64,000 bases of DNA from Jeotgalibacillus soli. Its GTDB lineage: Bacteria; Bacillota; Bacilli; Bacillales; Jeotgalibacillaceae. Every line of letters begins with the position of its first letter. The first letter of the stretch is position 1. The DNA lies in contig NZ_JXRP01000017.1 of assembly GCF_000829435.1 (NCBI RefSeq), positions 1 to 64,000 of the forward strand. The letters run 5' to 3'. A model generated the notes under the pieces. The model saw only the letters and a program-made list of their open reading frames with translations, had not been told where the DNA came from and searched no databases. This document shows positions 42,902 through 51,337 of this stretch, piece by piece. Position numbers and translations under genes: made by a program.

Positions 42902-43116
42902 TTAAATTCTTTTTCTATCTTCGTTCGATCGTTCATCTCAGTTCTTCCTCGCACTGTTTTACTATTTGTCAAGAAATCGACTGATCGTGTTTACCGCTTA
43001 ATAGCGGAAAGAAGATTCTTTTAATCACAGCGGGTGCAAGTCTAAAAAGTCAATGATACAATAATGGAAAGGGTTTCAATCTATCTATTATGAAAAGGAA
43101 GGATTGAGGAGAAGCA

Positions 43117-43893
43117 ATGGAGTTTATTGTTTTGGAGCAAAAAAAACATTTGGCTATTGTAACCTTGAATCGCCCTGATTCTATGAATGCATTTAACTAT
43201 GATCTATTAACAGAGCTGGGGCAGGTGGTGGAGGCCTTACGTATTAATCCGGATATCCGTGTTGTCGTATTTCAAGGTGCTGGTGAAAAGGCATTTAGTG
43301 TGGGAGCGGATTTAAAGGAGCGTAAGACATTAAATGAGCAGCAGGTGAAACGGAATATATATAAAATAGGCGAGGTGTTTAACGCAATCGCAGCACTTCC
43401 TCAGCCAACCGTTGCCGCCATTAATGGCTATGCTTTCGGTGGAGGAATGGAGCTTGCACTTGCATGTGATTTTCGAGTGGCTGTGGAGGATGCCATAATG
43501 GGTCTGACAGAGACAAGTCTTGCGATCATTCCTGGAGCAGGAGGCACGCAGCGTCTTCCAAGGCTGATCGGTGAAGCAAAGGCGCTTGAGCTTATTTTGA
43601 CGGCAAGACGTCTTAACGCTCATGAAGCAAAAGAGTATGGAATGGTAACAGTGGTCGCTTCAAGACCATCCTTTTTAGAAGAAGTACATAGCCTGACAGA
43701 TGCTTTGCTTGCAAATGGTCCCATCGCTCTTCAGCAGGCAAAATTTGCTGTAAAAACAGGAATGAATACAGATCTGTATTCAGGTTTACAAATCGAGCGT
43801 AAATCCTATGAAACAATCATTCCCACAGAAGATCGAGTGGAGGCATTGCTGGCATTTAGTGAAAAACGTCCGCCGGTTTTCAAAGGAAAATAA
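43117..43893 (+). CDS. Enoyl-CoA hydratase (crotonase family)
   Basis: The 258-residue enzyme is a standard-length crotonase with LNRPDSMNAFNYDLL, the oxyanion segments AFSVGADLKE and INGYAFGGGMELALACD, and the catalytic pair region GLTETSLAIIPGAGGTQRLPR with both glutamates present. It should hydrate trans-2-enoyl-CoA in fatty-acid or branched-chain acyl-CoA breakdown. No FadR palindrome is visible in its own 250-bp upstream gap. AAGGAAGGATTGAGGAG lies before ATG 43117. It is the second crotonase in the window; unlike YhaR it keeps both catalytic Glu positions. Confidence 0.93.
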   Translation: MEFIVLEQKKHLAIVTLNRPDSMNAFNYDLLTELGQVVEALRINPDIRVVVFQGAGEKAFSVGADLKERKTLNEQQVKRNIYKIGEVFNAIAALPQPTVAAINGYAFGGGMELALACDFRVAVEDAIMGLTETSLAIIPGAGGTQRLPRLIGEAKALELILTARRLNAHEAKEYGMVTVVASRPSFLEEVHSLTDALLANGPIALQQAKFAVKTGMNTDLYSGLQIERKSYETIIPTEDRVEALLAFSEKRPPVFKGK

Positions 43894-43899
43894 TATTGT

Positions 43900-43973
43900 G
43901 CTGACTTATGCATAGCCCTCACACATTTCATTAAGAGAAAGTAAAAGGGGGATGGTTATAAGTCAGCTTTTTT
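43900..43973. terminator. Large-loop bidirectional terminator
   Basis: GCTGACTTAT and ATAAGTCAGC pair across a ~50-nt loop, followed by T6. It separates the crotonase gene from the converging regulator gene. Confidence 0.7.
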
Positions 43974-43975
43974 CG

Positions 43976-44542
43976 TTATGCATTCTGATAGTGAATGATC
44001 ATTTGACAGATAGCTATCGAATCTGTTGTATTTTTATATACATGTGTATTTGCTGCCTTAAATCGTATGGCCTCTCCAGCAGAGAGCGTGTATTGCTTAT
44101 TGTTCAGAGTAAGATGAAGAACGCCTTCTGTCACCACGATATATTCTTCTACCTCTTCTCCGTGTGCCTCGCTAACGTAGCGGCAGCCAGGGTCCAGCTC
44201 GATTTTATAATATTCCCATTGTCTGACAGGATCAAAGGTGAAAATGGGATATACACGATATTTCCCGTTGTCTTCTTTTACGGGTTCAATTGTTGCTGAA
44301 TGAATAAGACTTACCTTTTGTGCAGGCTGGGTGAGCAGGGAAGAGAAAGATAGTTTTAGTCCGTTTGCAATCTTCCATATCGTGCCGACTGTTGGATTTG
44401 ATTCTCCACGTTCTATTTGTCCTAGCATCGCCTTGCTGACAGCAGTGTATTCTGCTACTTGGTCCAGCGTCAAGCCTCTCTTTTTGCGAAACAGACGCAA
44501 GTTCACACCTAATTGCTTCTTTACCTCTTCCACTTTTTTCAC
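43976..44542 (-). CDS. XRE-cupin transcriptional regulator
   Basis: The 188-residue protein joins a Cro/C1-type helix-turn-helix (about 10-65, LRLFRKKRGLTLDQVAEYTA and LGQIERGESNPTVGTIWKIA) to a C-terminal cupin barrel (about 115-185, CRYVSEAHGEEVEEYIVVTEG). This type binds a small ligand in the cupin and controls metabolic or transport genes. Divergence from azlC suggests it regulates the azlCD exporter. The start is GTG 44542, with a weak site; another GTG lies three codons later. A TATAC-4-GTATA palindrome sits in the intergenic region. Confidence 0.88.
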   Translation of the reverse strand: MKKVEEVKKQLGVNLRLFRKKRGLTLDQVAEYTAVSKAMLGQIERGESNPTVGTIWKIANGLKLSFSSLLTQPAQKVSLIHSATIEPVKEDNGKYRVYPIFTFDPVRQWEYYKIELDPGCRYVSEAHGEEVEEYIVVTEGVLHLTLNNKQYTLSAGEAIRFKAANTHVYKNTTDSIAICQMIIHYQNA

Positions 44543-44572
44543 ATCCCGGGTTGTTATTTAAAACGCACATTT

Positions 44573-44588
44573 GTATACTTTGGTATAT
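44573..44588. promoter_or_regulatory. Palindrome between the XRE-cupin gene and azlC
   Basis: TATACTTTGGTATA is an inverted repeat of 5-bp arms with a 4-bp spacer, centred in the divergent promoter region. It is a candidate operator for the adjacent XRE regulator; binding is not shown. Confidence 0.45.
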
Positions 44589-44656
44589 AAATAACTTATA
44601 ACGCATTTTTATCTATTATAGTATATTTTGCAGTGAGAAAAAAGGGGGAACCATGT

Positions 44657-45376
44657 ATGCAGATGATTGCTACGGCATCTTCTGGTATTGAATTTAAGCG
44701 AGGTCTTCAAGCGGGGACGAGCATTGCTGTTGGTTATATGCCAATTGCGTTAACATTTGGCTTGCTTGCAAAGACAACAGGGTTAACAATTGCAGAAACG
44801 CTGCTTATGAGTCTGCTTGTTTTTGCTGGTGCAGCACAATACATATCGCTTTCACTGATTGCAAGTGGAATTGGCATTGGTATCATTATTTTTAATACAT
44901 TTATTGTGAATATCCGCCATTTTCTAATGTCCGCCTCATTAAACGAAAAAATGGAGGAGGACCGGCTGTGGAAGAAAGCAATCTATGCTTTTGGGCTAAC
45001 AGATGAGACCTTTACGGTTATTGCGACAAGAGAAGGAAAGTCTACGACTTCATTTGCGCTGGGAGTCATGTTTATTGCTTATGGAAGCTGGGTCATCTTT
45101 TCGGGAGTCGGCCATTTTATTGGTGCAAGCCTCCCGGCGTTTTTACAGGCAGCCATGTCGATTGCTCTTTATGCCATGTTTGTTGGTCTTCTCATGCCTT
45201 CACTTAAGAAAAGCATAAAGGTATTTTATCTGGCGGGAGTAGCGGCCGCTTTAAATTGTCTTTTTACTTTCACAGGATTGCTCGAAACAGGATGGGCCAT
45301 TGTGGCTGCGACCCTGTTGTCTTCAGTCATCGTTGAGCTGGTTGTATTGTTCAGGGGAAGGGTGGGGTTAACGTGA
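44657..45376 (+). CDS. azlC: AzlC family branched-chain amino acid exporter, large subunit
   Basis: AzlC with AzlD exports branched-chain amino acids and analogues such as azaleucine. The 239-residue protein has the AzlC pattern: FKRGLQAGTSIAVGYMPIALTFG near the start, AGAAQYISLSLIASG, FIVNIRHFLMSASL, and about six to seven helices. ATG 44657 follows AAGGGGGAACC. The azlD start overlaps its stop by 4 bases. Likely control is by the divergent XRE-cupin regulator. In B. subtilis azlCD lies elsewhere, under AzlB. Confidence 0.93.
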   Translation: MQMIATASSGIEFKRGLQAGTSIAVGYMPIALTFGLLAKTTGLTIAETLLMSLLVFAGAAQYISLSLIASGIGIGIIIFNTFIVNIRHFLMSASLNEKMEEDRLWKKAIYAFGLTDETFTVIATREGKSTTSFALGVMFIAYGSWVIFSGVGHFIGASLPAFLQAAMSIALYAMFVGLLMPSLKKSIKVFYLAGVAAALNCLFTFTGLLETGWAIVAATLLSSVIVELVVLFRGRVGLT

Positions 45377-45681
45377 GTATGACGATGGTATTGTTAATTG
45401 TTGGAATGGCCATTGTGACGTATATTCCGCGTGTCCTGCCGTTGACACTCTTGGAAGGTAAAGAGCTCCCGCCGTTTCTTCAATCCGTTCTGCGGAATAT
45501 TCCATTTGCTGTACTTGGTGCACTTATTTTCCCGGGTATTCTTTTGATTCAAGAGGGGAATCTGTTGTTTGGGGTCGTTGGAGCGCTTGCTGCTATTATT
45601 CTCGCACTAATTGGAGCGAATGTGATGATCGTGGTACTCGGTTCCATCGCTGTTTTATCTTTATACATCTTTTTTATATGA
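45373..45681 (+). CDS. azlD: AzlD family branched-chain amino acid exporter, small subunit
   Basis: The 102-residue four-helix membrane protein has the AzlD motif ATYIPRVLPL-like segment (here VTYIPRVLPLTLLEGKELPPFL) near the start. It is the obligate partner of AzlC. The start GTG 45373 overlaps the azlC TGA, so translation is coupled. The gene ends about 80 bp before the YihY gene. Confidence 0.92.
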   Translation: MSMTMVLLIVGMAIVTYIPRVLPLTLLEGKELPPFLQSVLRNIPFAVLGALIFPGILLIQEGNLLFGVVGALAAIILALIGANVMIVVLGSIAVLSLYIFFI

Positions 45682-45762
45682 AGATGTTGAGCGGCTCAAG
45701 GAGTAGTTTTTAGGAGAAAAGGGAATAAGCTAATAGCGTAATAAGGAAGGGAGTTAAAATGA

Positions 45763-46557
45763 GTGGCTGAAAGATTTGTGTATGCCGTTTCTCGTTTTTT
45801 TAAGGAGCGCTTTTATGATCAGTCTGCACAAACTGCTTATTATTTTATGTTGTCGATTTTTCCTTTTTTATTTATGGCGTTTTCCATTGCAAGCTTCCTT
45901 CCGATTAACTCAGGTGATTTACTCACTGTTATTGAACCTTATGCACCAGCAAACTCCTATGATCTCATCCAGTATAATCTTTCGGCTATTTTAGATTCTG
46001 GACAAGGGCGAGTTCTTTCCATCAGTGTCATTGCAACCTTTTGGCTTTCTTCTATGTCTATACAATCGCTGGTCCGTTCGATGAACGACGTTTATAATGT
46101 GAAGAGGGAGCAAGGCTTTATACGTGGTCTTTTCGGTGACTTTTTTCTGACCATGGGTCTTGTGGTTGTATTGCCTTTATCCATTTTAATTCCCATACTG
46201 GAGAAGCTGCTTTATAGATGGGTTGAACAAACGCTATGGTTTTCGCTCGATTGGTTTCATTTGTGGGCATATGTAAGATGGGGAATTGGGACACTCACCC
46301 TGTTTTTGTTTTTCTGGCTGCTGTATCGTTATTTACCGAGCTGCCGGCTATCATGGAGATCTGTCATACCAGGTGCAATCTTTGCGACGATCGGCTGGCA
46401 AGCAATCTCTGAAGGATTTTCCTTGTATGTAAGCCATGGTGATTATACAAGATTATACGGACAGTTGGGTTCTGTCATTATTCTTATGATTTGGTTCTAC
46501 TTAACAGCTGTTATTTTGTTATTTGGCGGGCTGTTAAATGTGTACAGAAAAAAATAG
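45763..46557 (+). CDS. YihY/BrkB family membrane protein
   Basis: The 264-residue protein has six predicted helices and the family landmarks FYDQSAQTAYYFMLSIFPFL, FWLSSMSIQSLVRSMNDVYNV, and a late FGGLLNVY. YihY proteins were once thought to be RNase BN; their true role is unknown. The start is GTG 45763 behind GGAAGGGAG. A three-codon frame, ATG AGT GGC TGA (45759-45770), uses the same site and overlaps the GTG start, so initiation could be shared or coupled. It is followed 40 bp later by the DCC gene. Confidence 0.87.
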   Translation: MAERFVYAVSRFFKERFYDQSAQTAYYFMLSIFPFLFMAFSIASFLPINSGDLLTVIEPYAPANSYDLIQYNLSAILDSGQGRVLSISVIATFWLSSMSIQSLVRSMNDVYNVKREQGFIRGLFGDFFLTMGLVVVLPLSILIPILEKLLYRWVEQTLWFSLDWFHLWAYVRWGIGTLTLFLFFWLLYRYLPSCRLSWRSVIPGAIFATIGWQAISEGFSLYVSHGDYTRLYGQLGSVIILMIWFYLTAVILLFGGLLNVYRKK

Positions 46558-46598
46558 TCTTTATAAATAAAAATGAATGTTTAGCAGGGGGCTGCGTG

Positions 46599-46991
46599 AT
46601 GGCGTCAATTGTGTTATATGATGGTGATTGTAATGTCTGCAGTTGGAGTGTGCAATTCATTATGAACAGGGATCGGGATGGGCATTTTCATTTTGCATCT
46701 TTGCAAGGAGAGCTGGGGCAAAAATTGCGAAGAACATACGAGGTGAATCCGCTTGATGACTCCGTACTGCTTGTGGATCGGGATCAGATTTATACAAAAT
46801 CGACTGCTGCCCTTCGGATTTGTAGAAATTTAAAAGGCGGCGTTCAGCTGCTGTCCCTTTTTCTTTTTGTACCGAAATCTATTCGTGATGCGGCTTATGA
46901 TGTCGTCGCACGTAATCGTTTTCGGTGGTTTGGTCATCCCAAGCATTGTAAGCTCCCAACAAAAGAAGAGCGAAGGAGACTATTGGATTAG
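46599..46991 (+). CDS. DCC family thiol-disulfide oxidoreductase-like protein
   Basis: The 130-residue protein has the DxxCxxC hallmark in YDGDCNVCSWSVQFI at its start, and the RFRWFGHPKHCKLP C-terminus of the DCC (YuxK-like) family. It is thioredoxin-fold and probably redox active through the two cysteines; the substrate is unknown. ATG 46599 follows AGCAGGGGG; the longer frame to 46491 runs inside the YihY gene and lacks a site. The terminator overlaps its last codons and faces the converging minus-strand gene. Confidence 0.88.
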   Translation: MASIVLYDGDCNVCSWSVQFIMNRDRDGHFHFASLQGELGQKLRRTYEVNPLDDSVLLVDRDQIYTKSTAALRICRNLKGGVQLLSLFLFVPKSIRDAAYDVVARNRFRWFGHPKHCKLPTKEERRRLLD

Positions 46992-47004
46992 TCTTCTTCG
47001 CTCT
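46967..47004. terminator. Bidirectional hairpin at the DCC gene end
   Basis: GAGCGAAGGAGACTA and TAGTCTTCTTCGCTC pair (one G-U) around TTGGAT, overlapping the DCC stop codon. It lies just beyond the putative full-length end of the converging gene at 47019. Confidence 0.78.
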
Positions 47005-47018
47005 TCTCTTGCTGGCAT

Positions 47019-47380
47019 TTACTTTTCTTGCAAGCTGGATTTTTTCACTGTGAACAGGTCTTTCATTACTTGAATGCCAATGACGAAGCACAGCATTCCC
47101 ATAAGCCAAAGAAGTGCGGCTACCCCATTAAAAATTGCACCTGATCTACTAGGCTGTCAATTGGGGTAGTGGATGCGGATTGATCACGTATCCCCATCCA
47201 AAAGAGGAAATTTGCACCGATCATAAATAAAAGGTGTGCACCTCTCCATAAAAAGGCTCCCTTCATTTTGGGAGCGTATTTAATAGACCAAATGGAGAAA
47301 ATGAAAACAGCAGTTGCAACAACTACAAATCCCCATTCTAAAATAGTTATAAAGGTTTCATTTAACGGCAGTCCATTCAT
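47019..47380 (-). pseudogene. Small membrane protein gene with a probable frameshift
   Basis: From ATG 47380 (AAGGAGCTTATAGA upstream) the frame encodes 86 residues with two helices (about 10-30 and 47-63) and stops at 47120. The adjacent frame then continues directly with GAIFNGVAALLWLMGMLCFV, a third membrane helix, a basic tail and a TAA at 47019, right next to the terminator. One extra G near 47135-47138 (CAGG to CAGGG) would join both parts into about 120 residues reading DQGAIFNGVAA. So the gene is either frameshifted, or read by slippage, or contains a sequence error; the 86-residue form could also be real. The family is not recognised. Confidence 0.65.
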
Positions 47381-47487
47381 TTCTATAAGCTCCTTGCAGC
47401 CAATAGATTTACTATATCCATTATTCCTGATGTTTTTTTTTCCACCATGAATCTGCTTAAATTGTTAAGATTTTATAAACAGACTGA

Positions 47488-47535
47488 ACCCCCTGCTTAT
47501 TATACTGAGTATGCCTCAAAGCAGGGGGTTCACAT
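47488..47535 (-). terminator. Terminator of the IDEAL-domain gene
   Basis: AACCCCCTGCTT and AAGCAGGGGGTT form a 12-bp perfect stem with a ~21-nt loop. Confidence 0.85.
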
Positions 47536-47536
47536 T

Positions 47537-47776
47537 TTACACACCGTGTGTGACCTCTAATGTATTAAGTTCTTTTGAAAGCTCCATGAATGCGACTTGA
47601 TCTTTCTGATCTAGTGCTTCATCGAGGGCTGTTAAAATCTGTTGTTTGCGCTGCTTCAATAGAATTTCGTTGATTACCATATCAACGTAAATTTCCATCA
47701 TTGTCATTTCACTGGATTGTTTTTGAGGGACGGTTGACTCATTCATAAACTCTGCGAACGATTTGTTATTTTCCAT
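47537..47776 (-). CDS. IDEAL domain protein
   Basis: The 79-residue protein carries the IDEAL motif region: MVINEILLKQRKQQILTALDEALDQKDQVAFMELSKEL, where the leucine-ended ALDEALD corresponds to the family name. IDEAL proteins are small helical proteins of bacilli with unknown biochemical role. ATG 47776 has GGGGTG six bases upstream; an in-frame GTG at 47785 overlaps that site. It is divergent from comK, with 200 bp of AT-rich promoter DNA between them. Confidence 0.8.
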   Translation of the reverse strand: MENNKSFAEFMNESTVPQKQSSEMTMMEIYVDMVINEILLKQRKQQILTALDEALDQKDQVAFMELSKELNTLEVTHGV

Positions 47777-47908
47777 CTTCATCACCCCTGTTGCTTTTTT
47801 TCATTATAGGGAATAAAAGAAATAATATCAACAGAAAATTTATAATTTTTTGATAAATGGTATTAGAAAGATTATCAGAAGATTTATGAATAGAGAAAAT
47901 TTACAAAA

Positions 47909-47943
47909 AAACATATCTTTTGATCTATACAAAAATATATTTT
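47909..47943 (+). promoter_or_regulatory. Putative ComK box in the comK promoter
   Basis: AAAAATATATTTT (47931-47943) is a perfect K-box (AAAA-N5-TTTT). AAACATATCTTTT (47909-47921) is a second with one mismatch, 9 bp away, about one helical turn between them. ComK binds pairs of such boxes and activates its own gene in B. subtilis. The site lies 43 bp before the comK start. Confidence 0.65.
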
Positions 47944-47985
47944 ATAGTGTATGATGGTTCCATATTCATATAAAGGAGTGATTTT

Positions 47986-48591
47986 GTGGAAAAAACCAAG
48001 AAAAATAATTATTTGGATAATATCTATGTTGTGAACTCTCAGACGATGCTTTTAGAGCCGATTATTGAAAATGGCAAGAGAAAAACGACCGTTTATGAAA
48101 AAGACAAGGCATCTTTCGTCGTTCCACATGACCCGCAAGAGATTATCCAACATTCCTGCCATTATTTTCTATCTTCTTATGAAGGCCGCAAGCATTCAAC
48201 GAAAGTATTAACAAATATTCGGCATAAACCACCCATTGTGATTGACCCCGTAACTTCCGTGTATTTCTTTTCTACTCATTCAGACACCAATGACAGCAAT
48301 CGATGGCTTTCTCTTCAACATTTACAAGCATACGCATCCGATCAAAAAGACATAACCCGTGTTACATTATCAGGAGGCGAGGAAGTGAATCTTCCAGTTT
48401 CTGTACCATCATTTGTTCAACAATTTTTAAAGGCATCGCATCTTTACAGCCGTGCCCAGTTTAACTTCGATGAAATTCGTGAGCAGACTGAATCATCCTA
48501 TTCAATCGAACAACGGGCAAATCGTCTGCTATTTCTCGAATACTTTGATCGTCTGGAGCGCAGTGATCAATCAAAAACTAAGAGAAAGTAA
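47986..48591 (+). CDS. comK: Competence transcription factor ComK
   Basis: ComK is the master activator of DNA-uptake genes. The 201-residue protein (B. subtilis 192) keeps the core HYFLSSYEGRKHSTKVLTN and HKPPIVIDPVTSVYFFSTHS, the most conserved ComK block, followed by WLSLQHLQAY and LPVSVPSFVQQFLKAS. Ends are divergent. The start is GTG 47986 behind AAAGGAGTG. Its promoter has a ComK-box pair, consistent with autoactivation. Its 3' end overlaps the converging yhjD gene by 14 bases, so the two 3' ends form antisense RNA. Confidence 0.94.
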   Translation: MEKTKKNNYLDNIYVVNSQTMLLEPIIENGKRKTTVYEKDKASFVVPHDPQEIIQHSCHYFLSSYEGRKHSTKVLTNIRHKPPIVIDPVTSVYFFSTHSDTNDSNRWLSLQHLQAYASDQKDITRVTLSGGEEVNLPVSVPSFVQQFLKASHLYSRAQFNFDEIREQTESSYSIEQRANRLLFLEYFDRLERSDQSKTKRK

Positions 48592-48985
48592 CGCCTGTCT
48601 TCGGCTTTGAGCTAAGAACATTACGGGCAGAATAGCGCTCATATAAATAAAACTTCAGCAGCGCTTCTACATGATTTCGAAGCCGAGGGTTAAAATAGTT
48701 ATGCTGCTCTTCGTATCCTTTATAGACAAAAAGATAAAGCGTAAAAGCGTCATCGGAGGTCAGCTTGACAACCTTCATCTGGTTCTCACGCAAATGTCGT
48801 TTAGCCACAGCCAAGTCTCTTTGCACGGCCTTCATTGTATCTTCAATAAGCTCTAAATAAGGGTTCTTTAGTTTGAATGGACTGTTCTCGACAACACGTC
48901 GATCCCGTTCTAGCACGGTTAAAAGCATAGGTAAATAAAATGCCTCCTCTAATTTGTCTCGATCCTCCGCTGGAATCTTCGTCAT
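48578..48985 (-). CDS. yhjD: YhjD-like protein
   Basis: The 135-residue helical protein starts MTKIPAEDRDKLEEAFYLPM and contains LTVLERDRRVVENSPFKLKNPYLELIED, matching B. subtilis YhjD (120 aa), which lies near comK and upstream of yhjE and sipV. Function is unknown. TAAGGAGG with good spacing precedes ATG 48985. No terminator is visible after its stop: transcription would run into comK antisense, since the genes overlap tail to tail. Confidence 0.82.
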   Translation of the reverse strand: MTKIPAEDRDKLEEAFYLPMLLTVLERDRRVVENSPFKLKNPYLELIEDTMKAVQRDLAVAKRHLRENQMKVVKLTSDDAFTLYLFVYKGYEEQHNYFNPRLRNHVEALLKFYLYERYSARNVLSSKPKTGVTFS

Positions 48986-49181
48986 GTCCAGGCCTCCTTA
49001 AAAAGAACGTATGTTCGTATTAATTATTTTACACAGATTTTATTAACTTACAATAGGAAATTTATTCCGAACACATGATTTTTATTTGCATTATTCTCGC
49101 AAAAATCTGATAATGTAATGTGTTGGTTATCTCGATATCCGAAATAAATAAATACGTTTTGAAGAAAAGGGAGGGGTATTT

Positions 49182-51170
49182 GTGGCAGGGAAACGCAAAG
49201 TTACAGCGGAGGATCTTTATTTAATTCAGTCTGTAACAGATCCAAGATGGTCACCGAATGGAGAAGAGGTTGTTTATGTTAAGACACATATTCATAAAGA
49301 CAACCATACATACGTATCAAATTTGTATCACCTGGATGTAACAAGTGGAACAACTGAGCAATGGACATTTGGAGAGGGAAGAACATCGTCGCCAAGATGG
49401 TCACCAAACGGAGAAAAAATTGCTTTTGTTTCAAATCGAAGCGGTAAAAACCAGATTTATGTATTATCTAAGCGCGGTGGTGAAGCAAAGCAAGTAACGG
49501 AAGCACTGCATGGAGCCGGCAATCCAGTATGGTCTCCTTGCAGCGGAAAGCTTGCATTTACAGCTTCCCTTAAAGCGGAAGAAACACTTGCACCTGGAGA
49601 AGAAAAGAAAGAGTCCGATGAGAAGGAAGAACTGAAGCCTTTTGTTACAACTTCCATGAAATATAAGGCTGATGGTTCAGGATTGCTGGATGGAAAAGAG
49701 CAGCACATAGGTATTGTTGATCTAGAAACGGATGAAGTGACACAGCTCACAGAAGGAGAGCATAGCTATACGTTATTTGACTGGTCGCCGAATGGGGAAC
49801 AGCTTGCTTATGCAGCCAATGATCAAGTTGAGCAAAAGGACTTCTCTTTTAATAACGAACTTTATTTGTACAACTTGACTGAAAAAACACGTCAGCATAT
49901 TGAGACGAAAGAGGGATATGCGGGGGGAGCAAAATGGTCTCCAGATGGTAAGTATCTTGCCTTTCTAGCAAGTGAGCGTAGGTTTGAGAATGCAACTCAT
50001 GCAAAACTCTGGGTGTATGAAGCATCAACTCAAACGAAGCAATGTATAACAGAAGGAATTGACGCACCAGTGGGGGACTATGTGGTTGCCGATATTCAAC
50101 AGGGAGCTAGTGTGCAAAGCGTAGTATGGAACAATGAGGAAAGCTTTTATTTCGTCATAAGTGATCAGGGGAATGTGAAATTGTACTATGGGTCAGTTGC
50201 AGGAGAGGTATATCCAGCATTAGATGGAGACCATCACGTCTATGGGTTTGATGTGCATGGATCTTCTCAGCAAGTCATTGCAGCGGTAAGTACACACACA
50301 AATCCTGGAGATCTGCATCTATTGCATATTCCAACGGGAAAGAATCAACAGCTAACGGAAGTAAACAATGAATGGCTGCAGGAGGTAGAAGTTGTTCATC
50401 CTGAATCAATTGTTTACAAAGGTGCAAATGACTGGGAGGTGCACGGCTGGTTTATGAAGCCTGCTGGTTTTGCAGAAGGGGAAAAATACCCCCTCGTACT
50501 AGAAATTCACGGTGGTCCTCATGCGATGTACGCCAATACGTTTTTTCATGAAATGCAGCTGTTAGCGGCCCAAGGATATGCGGTGCTTTATGTGAATCCA
50601 CGCGGAAGCCATGGATATGGGCAAACCTTTGTCGATGCTGTAAGAGGAGATTATGGAGGAAACGATTACCAGGACCTTATGGCGGCTGTAGACTACGCAC
50701 TTGAGCAATACGATTTCATTGATCAAGATCGATTGGGCGTAACAGGCGGCAGCTATGGAGGGTTTATGACAAACTGGATTGTAGGTCATACTGATCGCTT
50801 TAAGGCTGCAGTTACCCAGCGGTCGATTAGTAATTGGATCAGCTTTTATGGAGTCAGTGATATTGGCTACTACTTTAGTGAATGGCAAATCCAAGCGGAT
50901 TTAAATGATTTTGATACATTATGGAAGCACTCGCCGCTAGCCTATGCAGCTGACATCAAAACACCTTTATTAATTTTGCATAGTGAAAAGGATTACCGCT
51001 GTCCAATTGAACAGGCAGAACAGCTGTATATTGCTTTAAAGAGACAGGAAAAAACGACTACATTTGTCCGTTTTCCTGAATCAGACCATAACTTATCGCG
51101 CACGGGTAAACCAAAGCTTCGAATTGAACGTCTTCATCACATAACAGGGTGGTTTAAAGAATACCTATAA
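49182..51170 (+). CDS. S9 family prolyl oligopeptidase-type peptidase
   Basis: The 662-residue protein has an N-terminal WD40-like beta-propeller (repeats such as PRWSPNGEEVVYV, PRWSPNGEKIAFVS, DWSPNGEQLAYA, KWSPDGKYLAFLA) and a C-terminal alpha/beta-hydrolase domain from about 400. The catalytic triad is visible: Ser524 in GGSYGGF, Asp604 in HSEKDYRCP, His636 in ESDHNLSR. It resembles B. subtilis YuxL, an acylaminoacyl- or dipeptidyl-peptidase type enzyme acting on short peptides in the cytoplasm; no signal peptide is present. GTG 49182 follows AAGGGAGGGG. Monocistronic, with a strong terminator. Confidence 0.94.
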   Translation: MAGKRKVTAEDLYLIQSVTDPRWSPNGEEVVYVKTHIHKDNHTYVSNLYHLDVTSGTTEQWTFGEGRTSSPRWSPNGEKIAFVSNRSGKNQIYVLSKRGGEAKQVTEALHGAGNPVWSPCSGKLAFTASLKAEETLAPGEEKKESDEKEELKPFVTTSMKYKADGSGLLDGKEQHIGIVDLETDEVTQLTEGEHSYTLFDWSPNGEQLAYAANDQVEQKDFSFNNELYLYNLTEKTRQHIETKEGYAGGAKWSPDGKYLAFLASERRFENATHAKLWVYEASTQTKQCITEGIDAPVGDYVVADIQQGASVQSVVWNNEESFYFVISDQGNVKLYYGSVAGEVYPALDGDHHVYGFDVHGSSQQVIAAVSTHTNPGDLHLLHIPTGKNQQLTEVNNEWLQEVEVVHPESIVYKGANDWEVHGWFMKPAGFAEGEKYPLVLEIHGGPHAMYANTFFHEMQLLAAQGYAVLYVNPRGSHGYGQTFVDAVRGDYGGNDYQDLMAAVDYALEQYDFIDQDRLGVTGGSYGGFMTNWIVGHTDRFKAAVTQRSISNWISFYGVSDIGYYFSEWQIQADLNDFDTLWKHSPLAYAADIKTPLLILHSEKDYRCPIEQAEQLYIALKRQEKTTTFVRFPESDHNLSRTGKPKLRIERLHHITGWFKEYL

Positions 51171-51183
51171 GATTGTTTGGTGC

Positions 51184-51224
51184 TCAAAGAGCTACACCTT
51201 TATCAGGTGTAGCTCTTTGTTTAA
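51184..51224 (+). terminator. S9 peptidase terminator
   Basis: AAAGAGCTACACCT and AGGTGTAGCTCTTT pair perfectly around TTATC, with a U tract after. Confidence 0.93.
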
Positions 51225-51337
51225 TTGTAAGAAATTTAGGGGAATATTAAGGTACACCAATCGTGAGAATGACTTGAAATATGCTATACTTAAAAAACAG
51301 TATTGTCGATGGTGATGTCAAAAGAAGGAGCATCTAA

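Noticed and set aside
46879-47109. 76-codon minus-strand frame inside the DCC gene
   Set aside because: It lies largely antisense to the DCC protein gene and the terminator, and has no ribosome binding site. The overlapping membrane-gene remnant in another frame explains the region better.
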